From Gari tellinella (taxonomy: Eukaryota > Mollusca > Bivalvia > Cardiida > Psammobiidae): 64,000 nt of DNA. Each line of letters opens with the position of its first letter. The stretch's first letter is position 1. Position numbers and translations under genes: made by a program. Location: NCBI GenBank assembly GCA_922989275.2, contig OV277858.1, positions 17,533,427-17,597,426 of the forward strand, given 5' to 3'. The notes below the pieces were generated by a model. It had not been told where the DNA came from and did not search any database. It saw only the letters and a program-made list of their open reading frames with translations. Of the stretch, positions 10,486 through 22,286 are shown one piece after another.

Positions 10486-11532
10486 AGAAATGAAAAATGG
10501 ATTTATGACCATAATGCATTACAAACAGTTAGTGGTTTTGATTATGTCGGTATTCGTTTCACAAACAGACTTTCATTATGTAAAATGGCCGAGAGTATGT
10601 CTGTGAAAGGTAAAAAAGTATTACTGTATGTTCTAAATTCGTTAAAAAATTATGAATGTTTGCCATATAATGTATTCTTTAAAATATTTGATACTAAGAT
10701 AGCACCTATTTTATTATATGGTTCAGATATTTGGGGTATTAATAGTTATCCATGTATTGAGAGTGTGCAATATTTAGCTTGCAAACGATTCCTTGATGTT
10801 AAGCAACTCACATGTAATGATGCAGTTATGGGCGACCTAGCTCGATACCCAATGTATATATGTAGCTCGAAAAGGTGTATTAAGTACTGGATAAGATTGC
10901 TTTCTTTGACGAATGATCGCTATACTAAATTATGTTATAATATGTTGGTTTATTATGATAGGTTAGGTTACAGAAATTGGGCTACGAGTATTAGAGAAAA
11001 CTTGTATCAAAATGGATTTGGCTATGTGTGGGAGGCTCAATCTGTTAATAATGCTACATTGTTTCTTAGCCAATATATCATGAGACTGAAAGATCAATCT
11101 ATCCAATATTGGCGATCTAGATGTGAGGTAAATAGAAAATTAACAGTGTACATCCATTTTAAGAAGTCATTTGATATTGAAAATTATGTAACTTGTATAA
11201 ATATTGCTAAGTTCAGGTCACTGTTTGCATCTTTCAGGGGTTCATCTCATTCTTTATCAGTTGAAACTGGGCGTTATTATTCTGTTGATCGGGATTATAG
11301 ATTGTGTCCTTATTGTGATTGCTGTATAGAGGATGAGTATCATTTCGTTATGATATGTCCGGTATACAGTCATCTAAGGACGCTTTACATACATAGTTCA
11401 TATACAGTAAATCCTTCGATGGAGAAATTTTGCTCTCTTATGTCTAGTGATAAGAAAGAGGTTCAAATGCTTGCAATGTTTATGTATTATGCGCTAAAAG
11501 AACGACAGTCGTATATGTGTATATTCGATTGA
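10480..11532 (+). pseudogene. LINE ORF2, C-terminal region
   Basis: A 350-codon frame that continues the ORF2 after a frameshift. It holds the thumb and connection region (KIFDTKIAPILLYGSDIWG, ACKRFLDVKQLTCNDAVMG) and ends with a Cys/His-rich block CPYCDCC...DEYHFVMICPVY, a zinc-knuckle-like motif common at LINE C-termini. The frame is open to its natural stop at 11532, showing that decay is moderate. Its long open length reflects element coding, not a host gene. Confidence 0.82.
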
Positions 11533-11660
11533 TATCGCATGTTTATGTGATTGACAAAATTTATCTGCATAATTACGTTCTCTATGTTAACTTATGTATA
11601 TTGGTAAGATCTACTTTCTAAATCAAAAGTATGGCTTTAATAGATCTTAAGGCAGATTAC

Positions 11661-12110
11661 CAGGATAAAAGTTATGCAGAAAGCTTTTTCATCAGCTTTC
11701 TGTGTTGCTTTTGACCTGTATGGTCTGCTTGGATAACTGCTCAACCAGGATAAAAGTTATGCAGAAGGCTTTTTCAGGAGCTTTATATGTGGCTTTTGAC
11801 CTGCATTGACACACTTCATATATAAAGCGTTTTTATCAGCTTTCTATGTTGTTTTGACCTGTACATGTATGTTCTGCCTAAATAACTGTTCAATCCAGGA
11901 TAAAAGTTATACAGAAGGCTTTTTTAGGAGCTTTCTGTATTGCTTTTGACCTGCATTGACACTCTTTATATATAAAGCGTTTTCATCAGCTTTCTATGTT
12001 GTTTTGACCTGTACATGTATGTTCTGCCTAGATAACTGATCAATCCAGGATAAAAGTTATGCAGAAGGCTTTTTCAGGAGCTTTCTGTATTGCTTTTCAC
12101 CTGAATGACT
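11661..12110 (+). repeat. Minisatellite in the LINE 3' region
   Basis: Units starting CAGGATAAAAGTTATGCAGA occur at 11661, 11746, 11896 and 12046 (spacings 85, 150 and 150), each followed by AGGAGCTTTCTGTATTGC-like sequence and TTTTGACCTG. The block is bracketed by two copies of TTTAATAGATCTTAAGGCAG (near 11637 and 12190). It lies between the ORF2 stop and the tail, so it is probably part of the LINE 3' UTR. Confidence 0.75.
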
Positions 12111-12329
12111 AAGTTCGTCTGTTTAATTCTGTTCTGAATTTTAATTTATGTATAGTGGTATGATATTGTTCCAAAGTTTCAAGTATGGATTTAATAGATC
12201 TTAAGGCAGATTAACAGGATGCTTTCACTACTACACATGTTTATTATATGTAAATTTGTATATATCATCTTGTGTATGGGCCGGTGGCCTTAGTACAATA
12301 AATATTGAATTGAATATTGAATTGAATTA

Positions 12330-13329
12330 AAATATATTAGAATGCTTCAGAACACGGACCCATAATCTAGATATATTTTAGGCGTTACTACACGTTTTAA
12401 TATGTGTGCAAAGTCCAGTATTCAAATACTGGTCCTGCTTTAAATGACTATATTATCACTATAATAACTGTATATTCATTATTTGTCAATACTTTCTAAA
12501 ACATGTTTGACAAATACATTCATTGAAACAGAATATAAAACTGGTGTACAACTACGAATATTGATATAAAAATTTAAGTGCAGATCTATTCTGGTTAAAG
12601 ATATTTTCTCGCCCATCGCTATACATATAAAATCATGATAATATTGTTTTAACCGATCATTACCTTTTGACACCTCCTTTCGTATTAGACAAAATGGATT
12701 TTCAGCAGTTTACACATTTTAATTAACGCTTGTGTAAATGCTTATCAAAACCAATGCAGACGAACAGTGTACATCATGCTAAAGGTCAATGACAAAGGAA
12801 AACTGAATACAACGAAATAGAATGCCAAACTGGTTAAAGGTCAGTCGTGTAATTATCCCCATAGGCTGTGTTTGATACACTTAACGAACATATATATGTA
12901 CAGCCTTATTCAAAATCATTCCGGTGTATTTTCGAACACGTTAGGATTAATCAATGTTTAGTTAAGATCTTTAAACACACAAGCTATTTTAATAGTATGT
13001 TACGCTATTCCATTTTTTAATGTGCCGCGAATAGATTTATCTCGTAGGACAATAATATCATAGTTTAAATACATTTCAGCATGATAACGGTAGATGACCT
13101 TGTAACCGGGGTGTCAAAGATATATTAGTTTCGCCTTACAATAGAGTCAATATACACCGGATACCGCCTCAATTTTAACTGTTTACGTATAAAGGCGACT
13201 TTATCGCTACAGCTCTATCTGTGTAGGCTATTACACCTTTTTGATTGTTTTTTCTTGTTTTAATTTTAAGCTGTGATATACTTATTTTGAATTATTAGAT
13301 ACATTCCGACATCAATTGTATAAGAGTCT
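12330..13329. other. Unassigned sequence
   Basis: AT-rich, no recognised protein, RNA or repeat. Open frames are at most 64 codons. Confidence 0.4.
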
Positions 13330-13530
13330 GACTGTATACTTGCCACGGTAAAATGATTTGATGTCCGTCGGGGCAAAGTTAGAAGTACACAATTGAAATA
13401 TGTCCATTTCAACGGTCATTAAATTCTATTGCCAAACATACGCATCCCCAGATTGAAAATACATCGGCTTGTCGAATGGAGAAACAAATCGGTTTGGATC
13501 CCAACCAGAATCCGTGTAAACATTGTTTTA
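13330..13530 (+). repeat. Dispersed repeat G, copy 1
   Basis: Matches 24060-24300 in reverse-complement orientation: shared blocks include TCGGGGCAA near 13370, TTGAAAATACATCGGCTTGT near 13455 and CGGTTTGGATCCCAACC near 13490. Diverged, no coding. Confidence 0.55.
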
Positions 13531-14309
13531 CATTAAACACGCATCAATAATGCACCGATTTTAAAGGACTTTTACATTTAAGCTGTACAAAGTGATGTTA
13601 ACTACTAGACTGATCGTTATTTTCGATGTTATCTGCAAGGCCTTGCTCTTTTCTATAACCATACACAATATTATAAAACCTTACTACAATAACGGAAAAT
13701 CGCTTTGTTTTTCGAAAATAATTTGGCAGATTTATCGCACTAACATTAAAGTCGAAATATCTAAGGTATGGTTTGTTTGAGTCCGTAAATATGTTATTTT
13801 AAGCGTTAGAGTGGTGTACTATGTGTTCCTTTACTATGTGTTGGGTCCTTGTATCATATTCCCTTGTAAGGCTTTTCTTCTGACAAATGTGATTTTGGTA
13901 GAAATAAACGAACAACAAAACAAAGTTTAACGAGCGACTGATAGCAATCCAAGAACTTAACTTCCAAGTACCAGATGAAAGTTGAGTTAAACTTTTCATT
14001 TCACATGTCGCATTGCCAGCCCGTCATGAATAACGTAGAGGACAATGCACATTAATATAAAGTCGCCTCTGAGTAGAATTGGTTTATGTTACATTAACAT
14101 TAAATAACTTGCCATACGTGCTAACAACAAATAATTGAAATTACATTTGGCCGAGCTATCGACCACACATTAACTCAATCCAATTTTCATAAGCAACCAG
14201 CTAATATAGATATATGAAATTCAGCGTTTTAACATACACTTGTATATTTCTGGATACAAGTAATACAGAGAGCTCCCAATATCCTCTTTTTATTAAAATG
14301 AAGCTACAT
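13531..14309. other. Unassigned sequence
   Basis: No feature recognised; open frames of 62-66 codons have no family resemblance. Confidence 0.4.
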
Positions 14310-14700
14310 GTTCTCCTTTTAAGTGTTCTCTCTACACATGCTTTACTTTCACAGTAGACATTTGTTTACTACAACTTACATCTTCAGCATTTGAATAGTC
14401 GACATCCATATTCAATGAACCATATTAACATCTGAATAGACAGGCCAGTTTCTTAGTATTGAATGAACATAATGTAGAAAGATACTGTAAATGCTCTCTG
14501 CATTACGTGTGTCTAACACTAAGGGTAATTGACACATTTATGAAAATGCAACTCATTAATGCTGGATAATACATAATACAGAAAACTTTCATATGCGTTG
14601 TTTTCATTATTTACGACATAGATAATCTTGATATTAAAAGGAACAAAGGATTGTAACTAACATCAGGTAAAATCAATATGCTTGTATATACTATGTAATA
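14310..14700 (-). repeat. Dispersed repeat F, copy 2
   Basis: Reverse-complement counterpart of 5590-5965. Shared text includes ATCTGAATAGACAGGCC (near 14432), CACAGTAGACATTTGT (near 14350) and TTTCATATGCGTTGTTTTC (near 14588). Confidence 0.65.
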
Positions 14701-15084
14701 GTTAGAGGTTATTGCAATGCTTCTTAATGATCAAGAAGCCAAAACATGAGGGAGCTTGCGACCGAATGTGGCTTCTTAATTATTAAGTGTTTTGAAACAA
14801 AAACTCTAACCATTTTAGTATTTGACCCGCCCACATGTGACGTCATTTGCAGAGTGATGCAAAATATGTTTGCTCCGTCGACAGGACTGGTGTGTCTCCA
14901 AGCACTATGGCACATGGTGATTTCTTTTAAAGCGGGATTGAATTAGATTTTAAAACTGATGTTAAATTAGATCTAGTGATTTATTGGAATAATCAACAAT
15001 TGAGCAATGTTCTACCACTCAGTTATTTGACATCACACGTATATCCATTTGTAACATTATTGATTAAATCTGCAGGCGGCCGCT

Positions 15085-15435
15085 TGATGCAGGATAAAAT
15101 AATGCAGAAAGCTCTTAATTATTGGAAACTTCTGCATAAATTTTATCAATAATTAAGCAGTCACCTGGGTTCTCAATAAAATCCACATTTGTAGAATTGA
15201 ATACAGAAGGTTGCTTAAAGCAGCTTTGAGTAATGCAGAAAGCTCCTAGATATATAAAATGTCGTCATTATATATTTTGTTCAGCATTAAGCAGTCAACT
15301 TTTAGAGATCTCAGTAGAATATACGTTTTTAACATTGAATACAGGCTGTTTCTCAATACAGCATACAGTACTGCAGAAAACTCTAGAGCTTTCTGCATTA
15401 ATTTGGTCTTACACTAAGCAGTCGCAGCTCGTTTG
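15085..15435 (+). repeat. Degenerate ~135-bp tandem repeat (about 2.5 units)
   Basis: Each unit opens with TAATGCAGAAAGCTC (15101 and 15232; a diverged form near 15372) and ends with ATTAAGCAGTCA-like sequence (near 15160, 15292 and 15415). The first unit contains a hairpin (GGATAAAATAATGCAGAAAG / TTCTGCATAAATTTTATC). The core phrase AGGATAAAATNATGCAGAAAGCT also resembles the LINE 3' minisatellite at 11661-12110. Confidence 0.6.
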
Positions 15436-15940
15436 TCTATAGTGATCATTTGATTTTTGGCACTCAAAAATTCCTAAATCAGACATTGTAGTTTTTCAAA
15501 ATTGACCAGAAAAAAGCTTTCTTTTGGACGTTACAGGGCAATAGGGCATATGTGTTTTATTGAGAATTTATACACAAATGCGTTTCGTCTTTGTTTATAT
15601 AGAGACGTGCGACAGTTTATTAGAATAATTGATAATTATCTGAAATAAGTGTTATTAGCAGTATATAATTATATAGTCATGTGTGCTAGGTGTATTAGAA
15701 TAGTACTTATGATATAGAATGCACCGTTTTAATTTTGCATCGTATGTATCAGAAAAAAGATACAGACATTGCTCATTCCACTTGACGATTATTAGCAGTA
15801 TAAGCGCTCACATGAAATAGATTATCAACTCTTGCATGCTACGGACCAAATTTGCGATTCCGTTTGTGTATTATAAGTATAATTACGCGCTTGGTACACA
15901 TAGCTGGTCTTATTCAAGTTATTGTTTATCTTTCACAGTC

Positions 15941-16925
15941 TGGATGCTGAAGAATGATTATCCAAATGACAACTTTGAAGTTATGGAATACTTTGATCTA
16001 GACACATGGCATCAAAAGTGTTATGCCAGTTTGCAAAAAAAGTGGAAAAGACTACTCCAAACCGTCATTAGTTTCAATAAGAGCAGGTATCAACGGATGG
16101 CTTACATCCCCTCTGCACTCAAGGCAAATGAAAATCATGCATGATCGAAACTTCATGCCTTCAAAGCAGGTGCCGACAGGTCTAATAAAAGGTGTACACG
16201 AAAAAGAAAAGACTTGTCATATCATAAGGAACCGATATGTGATGAAGACTTAAACAAACTTTACCAACGTGGATTGCTTTCCGAAAGAAAACCCACAAAG
16301 TTTACAAAATTAAGTATTATTTAAGCTAGTTGCTCAGTTGGGACTCAAAGGCCACGAGGGACTTCATCAGCTAACGAACAATTCATTTGTAATCAAAACT
16401 GACCCAAAATGAAGGACATATGTTACGACGGCATACAATGAAGCTGATAAGACCCACCACGGCCTAGACACCAGGGAGCACGCCAAAGAACCTTATAATG
16501 TATTCATCTGAAGGTGAATATTGTCAAGTAAAATATTTTCAATTGTATATATCCAAACTAAATCCCAATTGTGATAGGTTTTTTTAAATACCTATAAGAA
16601 CATTTGATGGGTTAGAACAAGAAATATTGTATGAAAACTCTACTGTAGGTGTAAACAAGCTATCAATCGTTATGGCCAACCGGTCTACTAATGCTTGTTT
16701 GTCTAACATATATACCAACCATTGTATTAAGTCTTCAGTAACTACAATATTACACCGCAAGGTTGTTTACAACACATCAATGATGTCAGTAGCAGGGCAT
16801 AGACACGTGCAAAACTTAACGTCATACATAAAACAACTGATGCTGAAAGATTCAGTCGAAGTAAAATATCGGGGGGTTAAAGCCGTGTTAAGTAACAGGA
16901 ACAGCCACAATTGCGTCGGTAGCAA
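15941..16925 (+). pseudogene. Crypton/KIAA1958-like tyrosine recombinase relic
   Basis: Plus-strand fragments in shifting frames align in order with the KIAA1958/QRICH1/ZMYM family, whose C-terminal domain derives from Crypton tyrosine recombinases. Blocks: WMLKNDYPNDNFEVMEYFDL then CKKSGKDYSKPSLVSIRAGI (16029-16088), the core-binding domain; RNFMPSKQVP; DEDLNKLYQRGLLSERKPT (16233-16300), the hinge before the catalytic domain; VAQLGLKGHEGLHQLTNNSF; then from 16629 YENSTVGVNKLS, IYTNHCIKSSVTTIL, MMSVAGHRHVQNLTSY (about 16780-16830). In active recombinases the second box is H-x-x-R; here it reads H-C-I-K. The GH and final Tyr positions are present. Stops and frameshifts make it non-functional. 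Crypton enzymes join DNA at short sites without DDE chemistry. I cannot tell a transposon copy from a decayed host-domesticated paralogue. Confidence 0.75.
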
Positions 16926-16947
16926 CTGAAAACGCTTCCGGTATCCC

Positions 16948-17137
16948 GTTAGAATTAAAATAACAGATTCGTAATTGTCCATTACCGTGCATTAGATCAC
17001 AGTTAGTCGTTGAGATGTAGGTAATTAGATCACTCGCCCTAAACGCCTCGTGATCTAATGACTCCAAATATCAACTTCTTACTGTGATCTAATGCACAGA
17101 AATAAACACCTAGGAATTGGTTTATTTCTTAACTTGA
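16948..17137. mobile_element. Hairpin MITE, relative of 4684-4954
   Basis: Opens GTTAGAATTAAAATAACAGA, then TTACCGTGCATTAGATCACA and GTCGTTGAGATGT, a short centre (TTAGATCACTCGCCC / CGTGATCTAATGAC), and the complementary arm back to TTTATTTCTTAACTTGAGC. It has a single inner hairpin where the copy at 4684 has two. Confidence 0.75.
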
Positions 17138-18828
17138 GCATGCATATAATGTGATAGAGCAACCGATTACAAATACATGTATACACATATTCCAGAAAGA
17201 AGGACCACACATATGAGCGAAAACTGATATAGAACACAATTATTATTGCTTGATAAGGGAGGCTCAGAGACAGGAGATGTAGATGCTGCAGCAAACAAGA
17301 ACAGCAGTAAGATACAGAACGTGTTAAAAACATCACTTAAGCCATCTTCTAAAACTCTCAGACACAATACAAACAAGAAGAGCAGCAATACAGACTTACG
17401 CTTAAGCAAGCACACGTAAATCAACCAGAAGTTAGTACTGATATGTTTCACGGGAAGTTTCTAAAAACACTTAAACTGCATCAAAGCACACATTACTGAT
17501 GGCATGAGTTTTCATAACTGTCAGTTCCGAGATTACTAACAAACTGTAGAAAACTGTTATTGAATAATATTCTATATGACTTTAGGCTGCATTTCAGCAA
17601 TTACAGATTTACTTAATCGATGTACAAAAATGATTTATTTTAATAGTATTCATTCTGAAGAGTGTGATCACACTTTTGAGACACGGGAGCTGAATAAAAA
17701 GTAGTTTTCATACATTCAATTGTTGTTGTGAATATTTATAAAAAGTTTCATACATCAATGGCATATTTTCCAATGTGTTTTGATAGAATAGCAATAAGCA
17801 ACCTTTCAATATAAATCGATGTTCGAGGTAAAAGTTGGTTATGTTCAATGTTTGTTTGACAGGTAATTTTTTCATAGAAAGAATGACTATTTTTTTATTT
17901 CACAGAAAGTTAGTTTAGTAGTATAATGAAATAAATCATTTGAATAGGATTAAAATGGATTCTTTGAATTTGGAAATTCTGTAAAACGTTTTACTGTACG
18001 AAGGATGGTACGTCATTCTTTCGGTAAGGTTGTGTATGTAACAGATGACAGTTTTATATACTTTCGGTTTTCGGATGTTTTTTAAATTGCATTTACGTTA
18101 AATGTCTATCCGCCCAGGTTTCTTGAAGAGGATGTCCTGTGTTTTAGTTGATTACTTCGATTAGTTTATTTTACATTTGACCTTTTCGTATATATTTCAT
18201 TTGGTTTGCTCGTCATGTGACTGAGTACAAGTCATCATTTGAGACTTGACAAAAACCATATTATCTTGTAATTCTGTAGTTGTTGCTGTCATTGACCATA
18301 CTTATGTTCATTCGTCAATAAAAAACGACTGTTGAAAATAACTGTTCGGCATTGTCACTTATAATGCAATTTGACATGTCTGTCCTTTCTCGTCATTTGT
18401 TCGCGTTTGTAATGCTTTTTTCGGAATGTTCATGCCTATTTTGTTTCTAATCGACCACATTGGGTCTCGGTCGATTACGAATGAATTTGATTCGGACGAA
18501 CTGAACAGTTTATTTTTGACAATCTTTATACATGCTATATTAATCATAAATAGATGATATTGTATGAGTGATCATTATTTATCATTTTTAATCAACGAGT
18601 TGACTAAATTAATATTACGCGAGCCTTGGCGGAGTCAAATAATCAGCACGAATATGAGATTCTATGTATCACATAACAAGCTTAATCACATTTTAAATTG
18701 ATTGAAATCGTAGTTTGCAGACCTTCCGCTATATAGATTTCCGCCAAAACGTTATGGTGTTTACGTTAACGTCGTCGTAAATGAAGTCATATTGCGTCGC
18801 GTTACATACAGAGCTTGTGGACGAACAG
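17138..18828. other. Unassigned sequence
   Basis: About 1.7 kb of AT-rich sequence. Open frames up to 94 codons on the minus strand (17167-17451) are hydrophobic low-complexity and match nothing I know. Confidence 0.4.
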
Positions 18829-19175
18829 TTCGTCGTGTTAGTCTTACAACGTTCAATCACACATGAGGGTTGTTTTGAGAAAATCAACTTTAAAGTTTTG
18901 GACCCATTAAACAGCATAATTCTGATGATTTTTGAAGATTTTTTCGACTAAACTGATAAATTATGATTGCAAAGAGTTTCAATTAAGGATTGATGAGTAT
19001 TGTAAGCATATTATTTTAAATCTGATTTACGTTTGGTTCGAGATAGATAAATTTCTTAAACTCTACCTTCTATTTCACTCATTGTTACAATTTTCTATGT
19101 CCATTATGTGGACTTAGAACATTATCAACAATACAATAGACATTTGCATGAACAATTTAATTTGTACAATGTTCT

Positions 19176-20649
19176 ACACTGACGAGATAAAGAAACGCCT
19201 CATTCTAATTCAAGGTACATTATGTTGTTAACCGAAATCAAATCATAGAAAATAATATTCCATTTGTATAACTGATCATTGCAGAGAACCGATGGACGTA
19301 TTAGACAGCATTTAATGGTAAAATTATGCTTTAAATTTTAAATTTGGATTGTAGAGTCACAACAATTTGACTGAACTAATCAGTAACGCGTGTGGCCACA
19401 TCTACTTGCAACAACCGCAGCAAGGCGTCGTGCCATGGAACCACACACGTTTTGTAACAGATACCTTAGGATCCTGGCCCACTCCTGATGGAGCGCTAAC
19501 GTCAATTCTCGGACGTTGTCAGGCTGTGGTTGACGTTGACATAATCGGCGTCCAATGTAATCCCAGACGTGTTCAATGGAATTGCAGTCCGATGAACAAG
19601 CAGTCCAAGGCAAAACGTTAATGTTACTGGTCTGTAAAAAGTTCATGGTGACTCGTGCAACATGGGGTCGCGCGTTGTCATGCAGGAAGACAAGGCCGTG
19701 ATGTTGGCGGAACATGGGGACAACCATAGGCCGCAATATCTGGTCCATGTAAACGCCTTGCATTGAGGTTACCTTGGCACACGATGAGTTTGGACTTAAA
19801 TTTATAGTTGATGGCTGCCCAGACCATTACGCCGCAACCACCGTAACGGCATTGTCAGTGTAACGTATATGGTGTCGTCTGTAGACACTGATACGTCCGG
19901 CGTTCAATATGTTAAAACGTGACACGTCACAAAACACAACGTCATGCCAGCGCTGACCGAGATGGTTACGGGACCAAATAAGACGTTGTTGACGGTGACG
20001 TGTGGTAAGAACAAGGCCACGATAGGGCCTGCAGGAGACAATACCTTGCTATCTTAGTCCATTTCTAACTATATCGACTAACTCGGCGACCACGATTACC
20101 TTCCTCTAGACGTGATGTGGATTCAGTCGTTACAAATCTGTCACGTAGATGGCGTTGACGGATATAATTATCCGTCCGTATTGACTTGACATGCAGTCTA
20201 CCGGGACGTGGTCTATCATTAAACGTTCCTGTGACTCGAACACGTCGAACGAGACGCAATATTGTTGAACGAGAGACGCTAAAAAGTCTAGCGACTTGTT
20301 CTTGCGTTCGCCCACATTCAAGCATGGCCAAAACTCTCAGGCCCTCTCTTCAGAATTTAACCTCGGCATGATTGATGAAAATCTCTAAAATTATGGTTGT
20401 GTGTCGACTTACACATGTACCAGTGCAATCATCACCAGATAAAACCACATGGTTGACACACACGAGCTGCACGTGTGAATGGTGCGCAGTTACATGAATT
20501 TAGCAATGCGCTGGATACAATCGTTCAAATTTTAATTTGTTCAATTTGTCGGTCAGAGTACATGTACATCTGCAATTTTAGCCAAATTTTCCACTATGGA
20601 ACGAAATTAACGCCAAATGTCGATATGGTGTTTCTTTATCTCGTCAGTA
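19176..20649 (-). mobile_element. Tc1-family DNA transposon (DD34E), dead
   Basis: Termini are inverted: left CACTGACGAGATAAAGAAAC, right GTTTCTTTATCTCGTCAGT followed by A at 20649. TA duplicates flank it (19174-19175 and 20650-20651). The 1.47-kb interior encodes a broken Tc1 transposase on the minus strand. It sits inside repeat A copy 2: the sequence left of 19176 joined to that right of 20649 matches the uninterrupted copy at 1875-1990. Confidence 0.93.
19377..20340 (-). pseudogene. Tc1-like transposase pseudogene
   Basis: The N-terminus (20340 downward) shows a bipartite helix-turn-helix domain: GRTQEQVARLFSVSRSTILR, then a GRLHVKS linker and RTDNYIRQRHLRDRFV. The middle, with several breaks, has VFCDVSRFNI, where the first catalytic Asp (normally FSDESRF) is kept, and VYRRHHIRYTDN. 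The C-terminal frame 19380-19763 has FLHDNARPHVARV with the second Asp and DCNSIEHVWD with the catalytic Glu. There are 34 residues between Asp and Glu (DD34E), and the frame ends with GHTRY, a common ending in this family. A stop lies between D1 and D2, and there is at least one frameshift near 20060-20110, so it cannot make enzyme. Confidence 0.92.
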
Positions 20650-20755
20650 TATATCTATATCTTAAATTACCACAACTCTTCTTTAGCAGTTTTATTACCT
20701 TAACTTGTTCTAAAGGAATCGTTGCCATGGTTTATTTAAGAAATAAGCTTCGCTA

Positions 20756-20894
20756 CATGGTTTGCTATCGCCTCATATACCATGATTTGGAGTTCTGACG
20801 CGTAGCAAATTAACGACGAGGGACAAAGGCCCAAGTGGTTAATTTGCAGCGCGTCAGAACGGCACATCGTGGTATTGAAGCCATAGCAACCATG
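20756..20894. mobile_element. Hairpin MITE
   Basis: Left arm CATGGTTTGCTATCGCCTC ... GTTCTGACGCGTAGCAAAT; right arm is its imperfect reverse complement (ATTTGCAGCGCGTCAGAAC ... GCCATAGCAACCATG), with a loop of about 24 bp. It lies in the second interruption of repeat A copy 2. The CAACCATGG end is shared with the hairpin head of repeat B, which may or may not mean relatedness. Confidence 0.7.
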
Positions 20895-21728
20895 GAAGAA
20901 GATTAGTTCAATTCTAACATGACAAATAAGGTTTTAACAGGGTCTACACTGCTAGGTTTTCAGTATCGCCTCGGACTATTTTTTATTAGGTCTCCCCTCC
21001 TCTGGCTGTTATATTTTACCCATTTAAAAAAGCATAATATCTTAAAACGGTTTGAAGTTTTGTTCTAAACCCCAGCTTTAAATAACTTTAACATCTAAAT
21101 ACATTGAATAAACTATTTTTCATCTAAATAGTTCAACTACCATACAAACTATTAGCAAAACGTTTTAAAATTTGCGTACATTTATTTCAATCGAGCGATC
21201 TGGAATTAGATATTATCGTAGGATGGACACAGGAACAGAAATTGTAACGGGACTATTTTCACATCGTTGTATTATCAGTTTTCGGTCATTGTTAATCATA
21301 CTGATATAGCACGGTAAATTTGTTTTTCGTTCATGTTAGTATCAAAGGTACTGTTCAGTAAACCAGAAAGAAACACGAGCTTATATAATTTTGGTTATTT
21401 GGCGAAAACCTCTGCCATGAACCCTATGCCGCTTACAAGCGATGAAAGAAATTGAGAATGCTTCTTAAGAACTGGATTTGGTTTGTTGTTGTTGTTAACA
21501 TCCGTACCTTGCATATGTATGGACTCCCAAGGAAGAGGAGAGCTAAAAACAGAACATGAGTGCGATTCTTTATTCCTGTTATCATCAGAACTATCTGGTT
21601 AAAGGATTTAAACTGAAGCAATACGGACATTTCAGTCTAGATCTACCCTGTCCCTCTGGACCTAGATATATGCATTGCTTCAGCTGTATATGTAAAAACC
21701 GGGATACGCATGTCTAGATGGTATTAGA

Positions 21729-22046
21729 ATAGCTGAGGTCAGAGGTGAACTGCACACGCTTGATGACGTTGTATTTTGTACAGTGAGACCTAGACTTTAA
21801 AGACAAATACTAATGAATTGTGCTTACATGTATACCTTCAATAAGCGTTATTTATGTTGGTGTTAAAGCATGCCTAACGTTTCAAACTTCACATTGAAAT
21901 AACCTTTCAATTGTAGTAAAAATAAGTCTAAAATGACATTTTCGACTAAAACAAAAAGCAGAAACGAAGGGTATTCTTACTTTGCTAGAGCCCACGCCAG
22001 TGCTAAATAGGTGAAATAATGGCAGCGCGCGAATAAACGACATGAG
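21729..22046 (-). repeat. Repeat family B, older partial copy
   Basis: Reverse complement of the 37960-38270 and 49485-49795 regions: shared blocks GCTGAGGTCAGAGGTGAACT, CAGTGAGACCTAGACTTTAA, AATAAGCGTTATTTATGTTG and GCGCGCGAATAAACGACAT. More diverged than the other two copies are from each other, and lacking the full hairpin head. Confidence 0.75.
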
Positions 22047-22286
22047 GGTATACAGTATGATAAGGTCATTCAAATTGAAAACAGATAACAACATTATTAC
22101 TTGAAGTTAATTCAAATTGGATACCTAGAAAACTGCTTTACTAGTTTTAAACAATGTCCTTACAGTCTACAGGAACATTCCGACTATTGTTTAAATTGAT
22201 TCATTTTGTCAATCAACATATGTCTATATAAATTATGCATGTTCATATATAATCAAAATGGCAATATACAGGATAACTGGTTTTTG

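Larger units (their letters stand above)
6000..12329 (+). mobile_element. Near full-length APE-type LINE, split by a Tigger element
   Basis: A single non-LTR retrotransposon in plus orientation. In order it holds an ORF1 (to 6800), an ORF2 with APE endonuclease (6840-7690), RT (about 8150-10460) and a long C-terminal region (to 11532), a 3' region with a minisatellite (11661-12110) and a short tandem tail of TTGAAT-type units (12301-12329) after TACAATAAATATTGAATTGA. Without the 1.3-kb DNA transposon at 8686-9996 the element is about 5 kb. ORF2 is broken by at least two frameshifts (near 7230 and 10480), a frame change near 7720, and a stop at 10025-10027. The clade is not certain; the endonuclease plus simple-repeat tail fits the I/Nimb/Jockey side of LINE diversity. 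Confidence 0.85.
18829..21640 (-). repeat. Repeat family A, copy 2 (interrupted)
   Basis: Three segments correspond to copy 1 read backwards: 18829-19175, 20650-20725 and about 21335-21640. The first starts TCGTCGTGTTAGTCTTACAA (the family terminus). The first gap is the Tc1 element at 19176-20649. The second (20726-21334) holds a hairpin MITE and unassigned sequence. The last segment contains AGAACTGGATTTGGTTTGTT and the GTTGTTGTTGTTAACATCCG block shared with 40480-40505. The inner terminus is not found. Confidence 0.75.

Noticed and set aside
15836..16144. 102-codon frame as an intact gene
   Set aside because: Only the part after about 15941 resembles the recombinase, and the protein match leaves this frame at about 16025.
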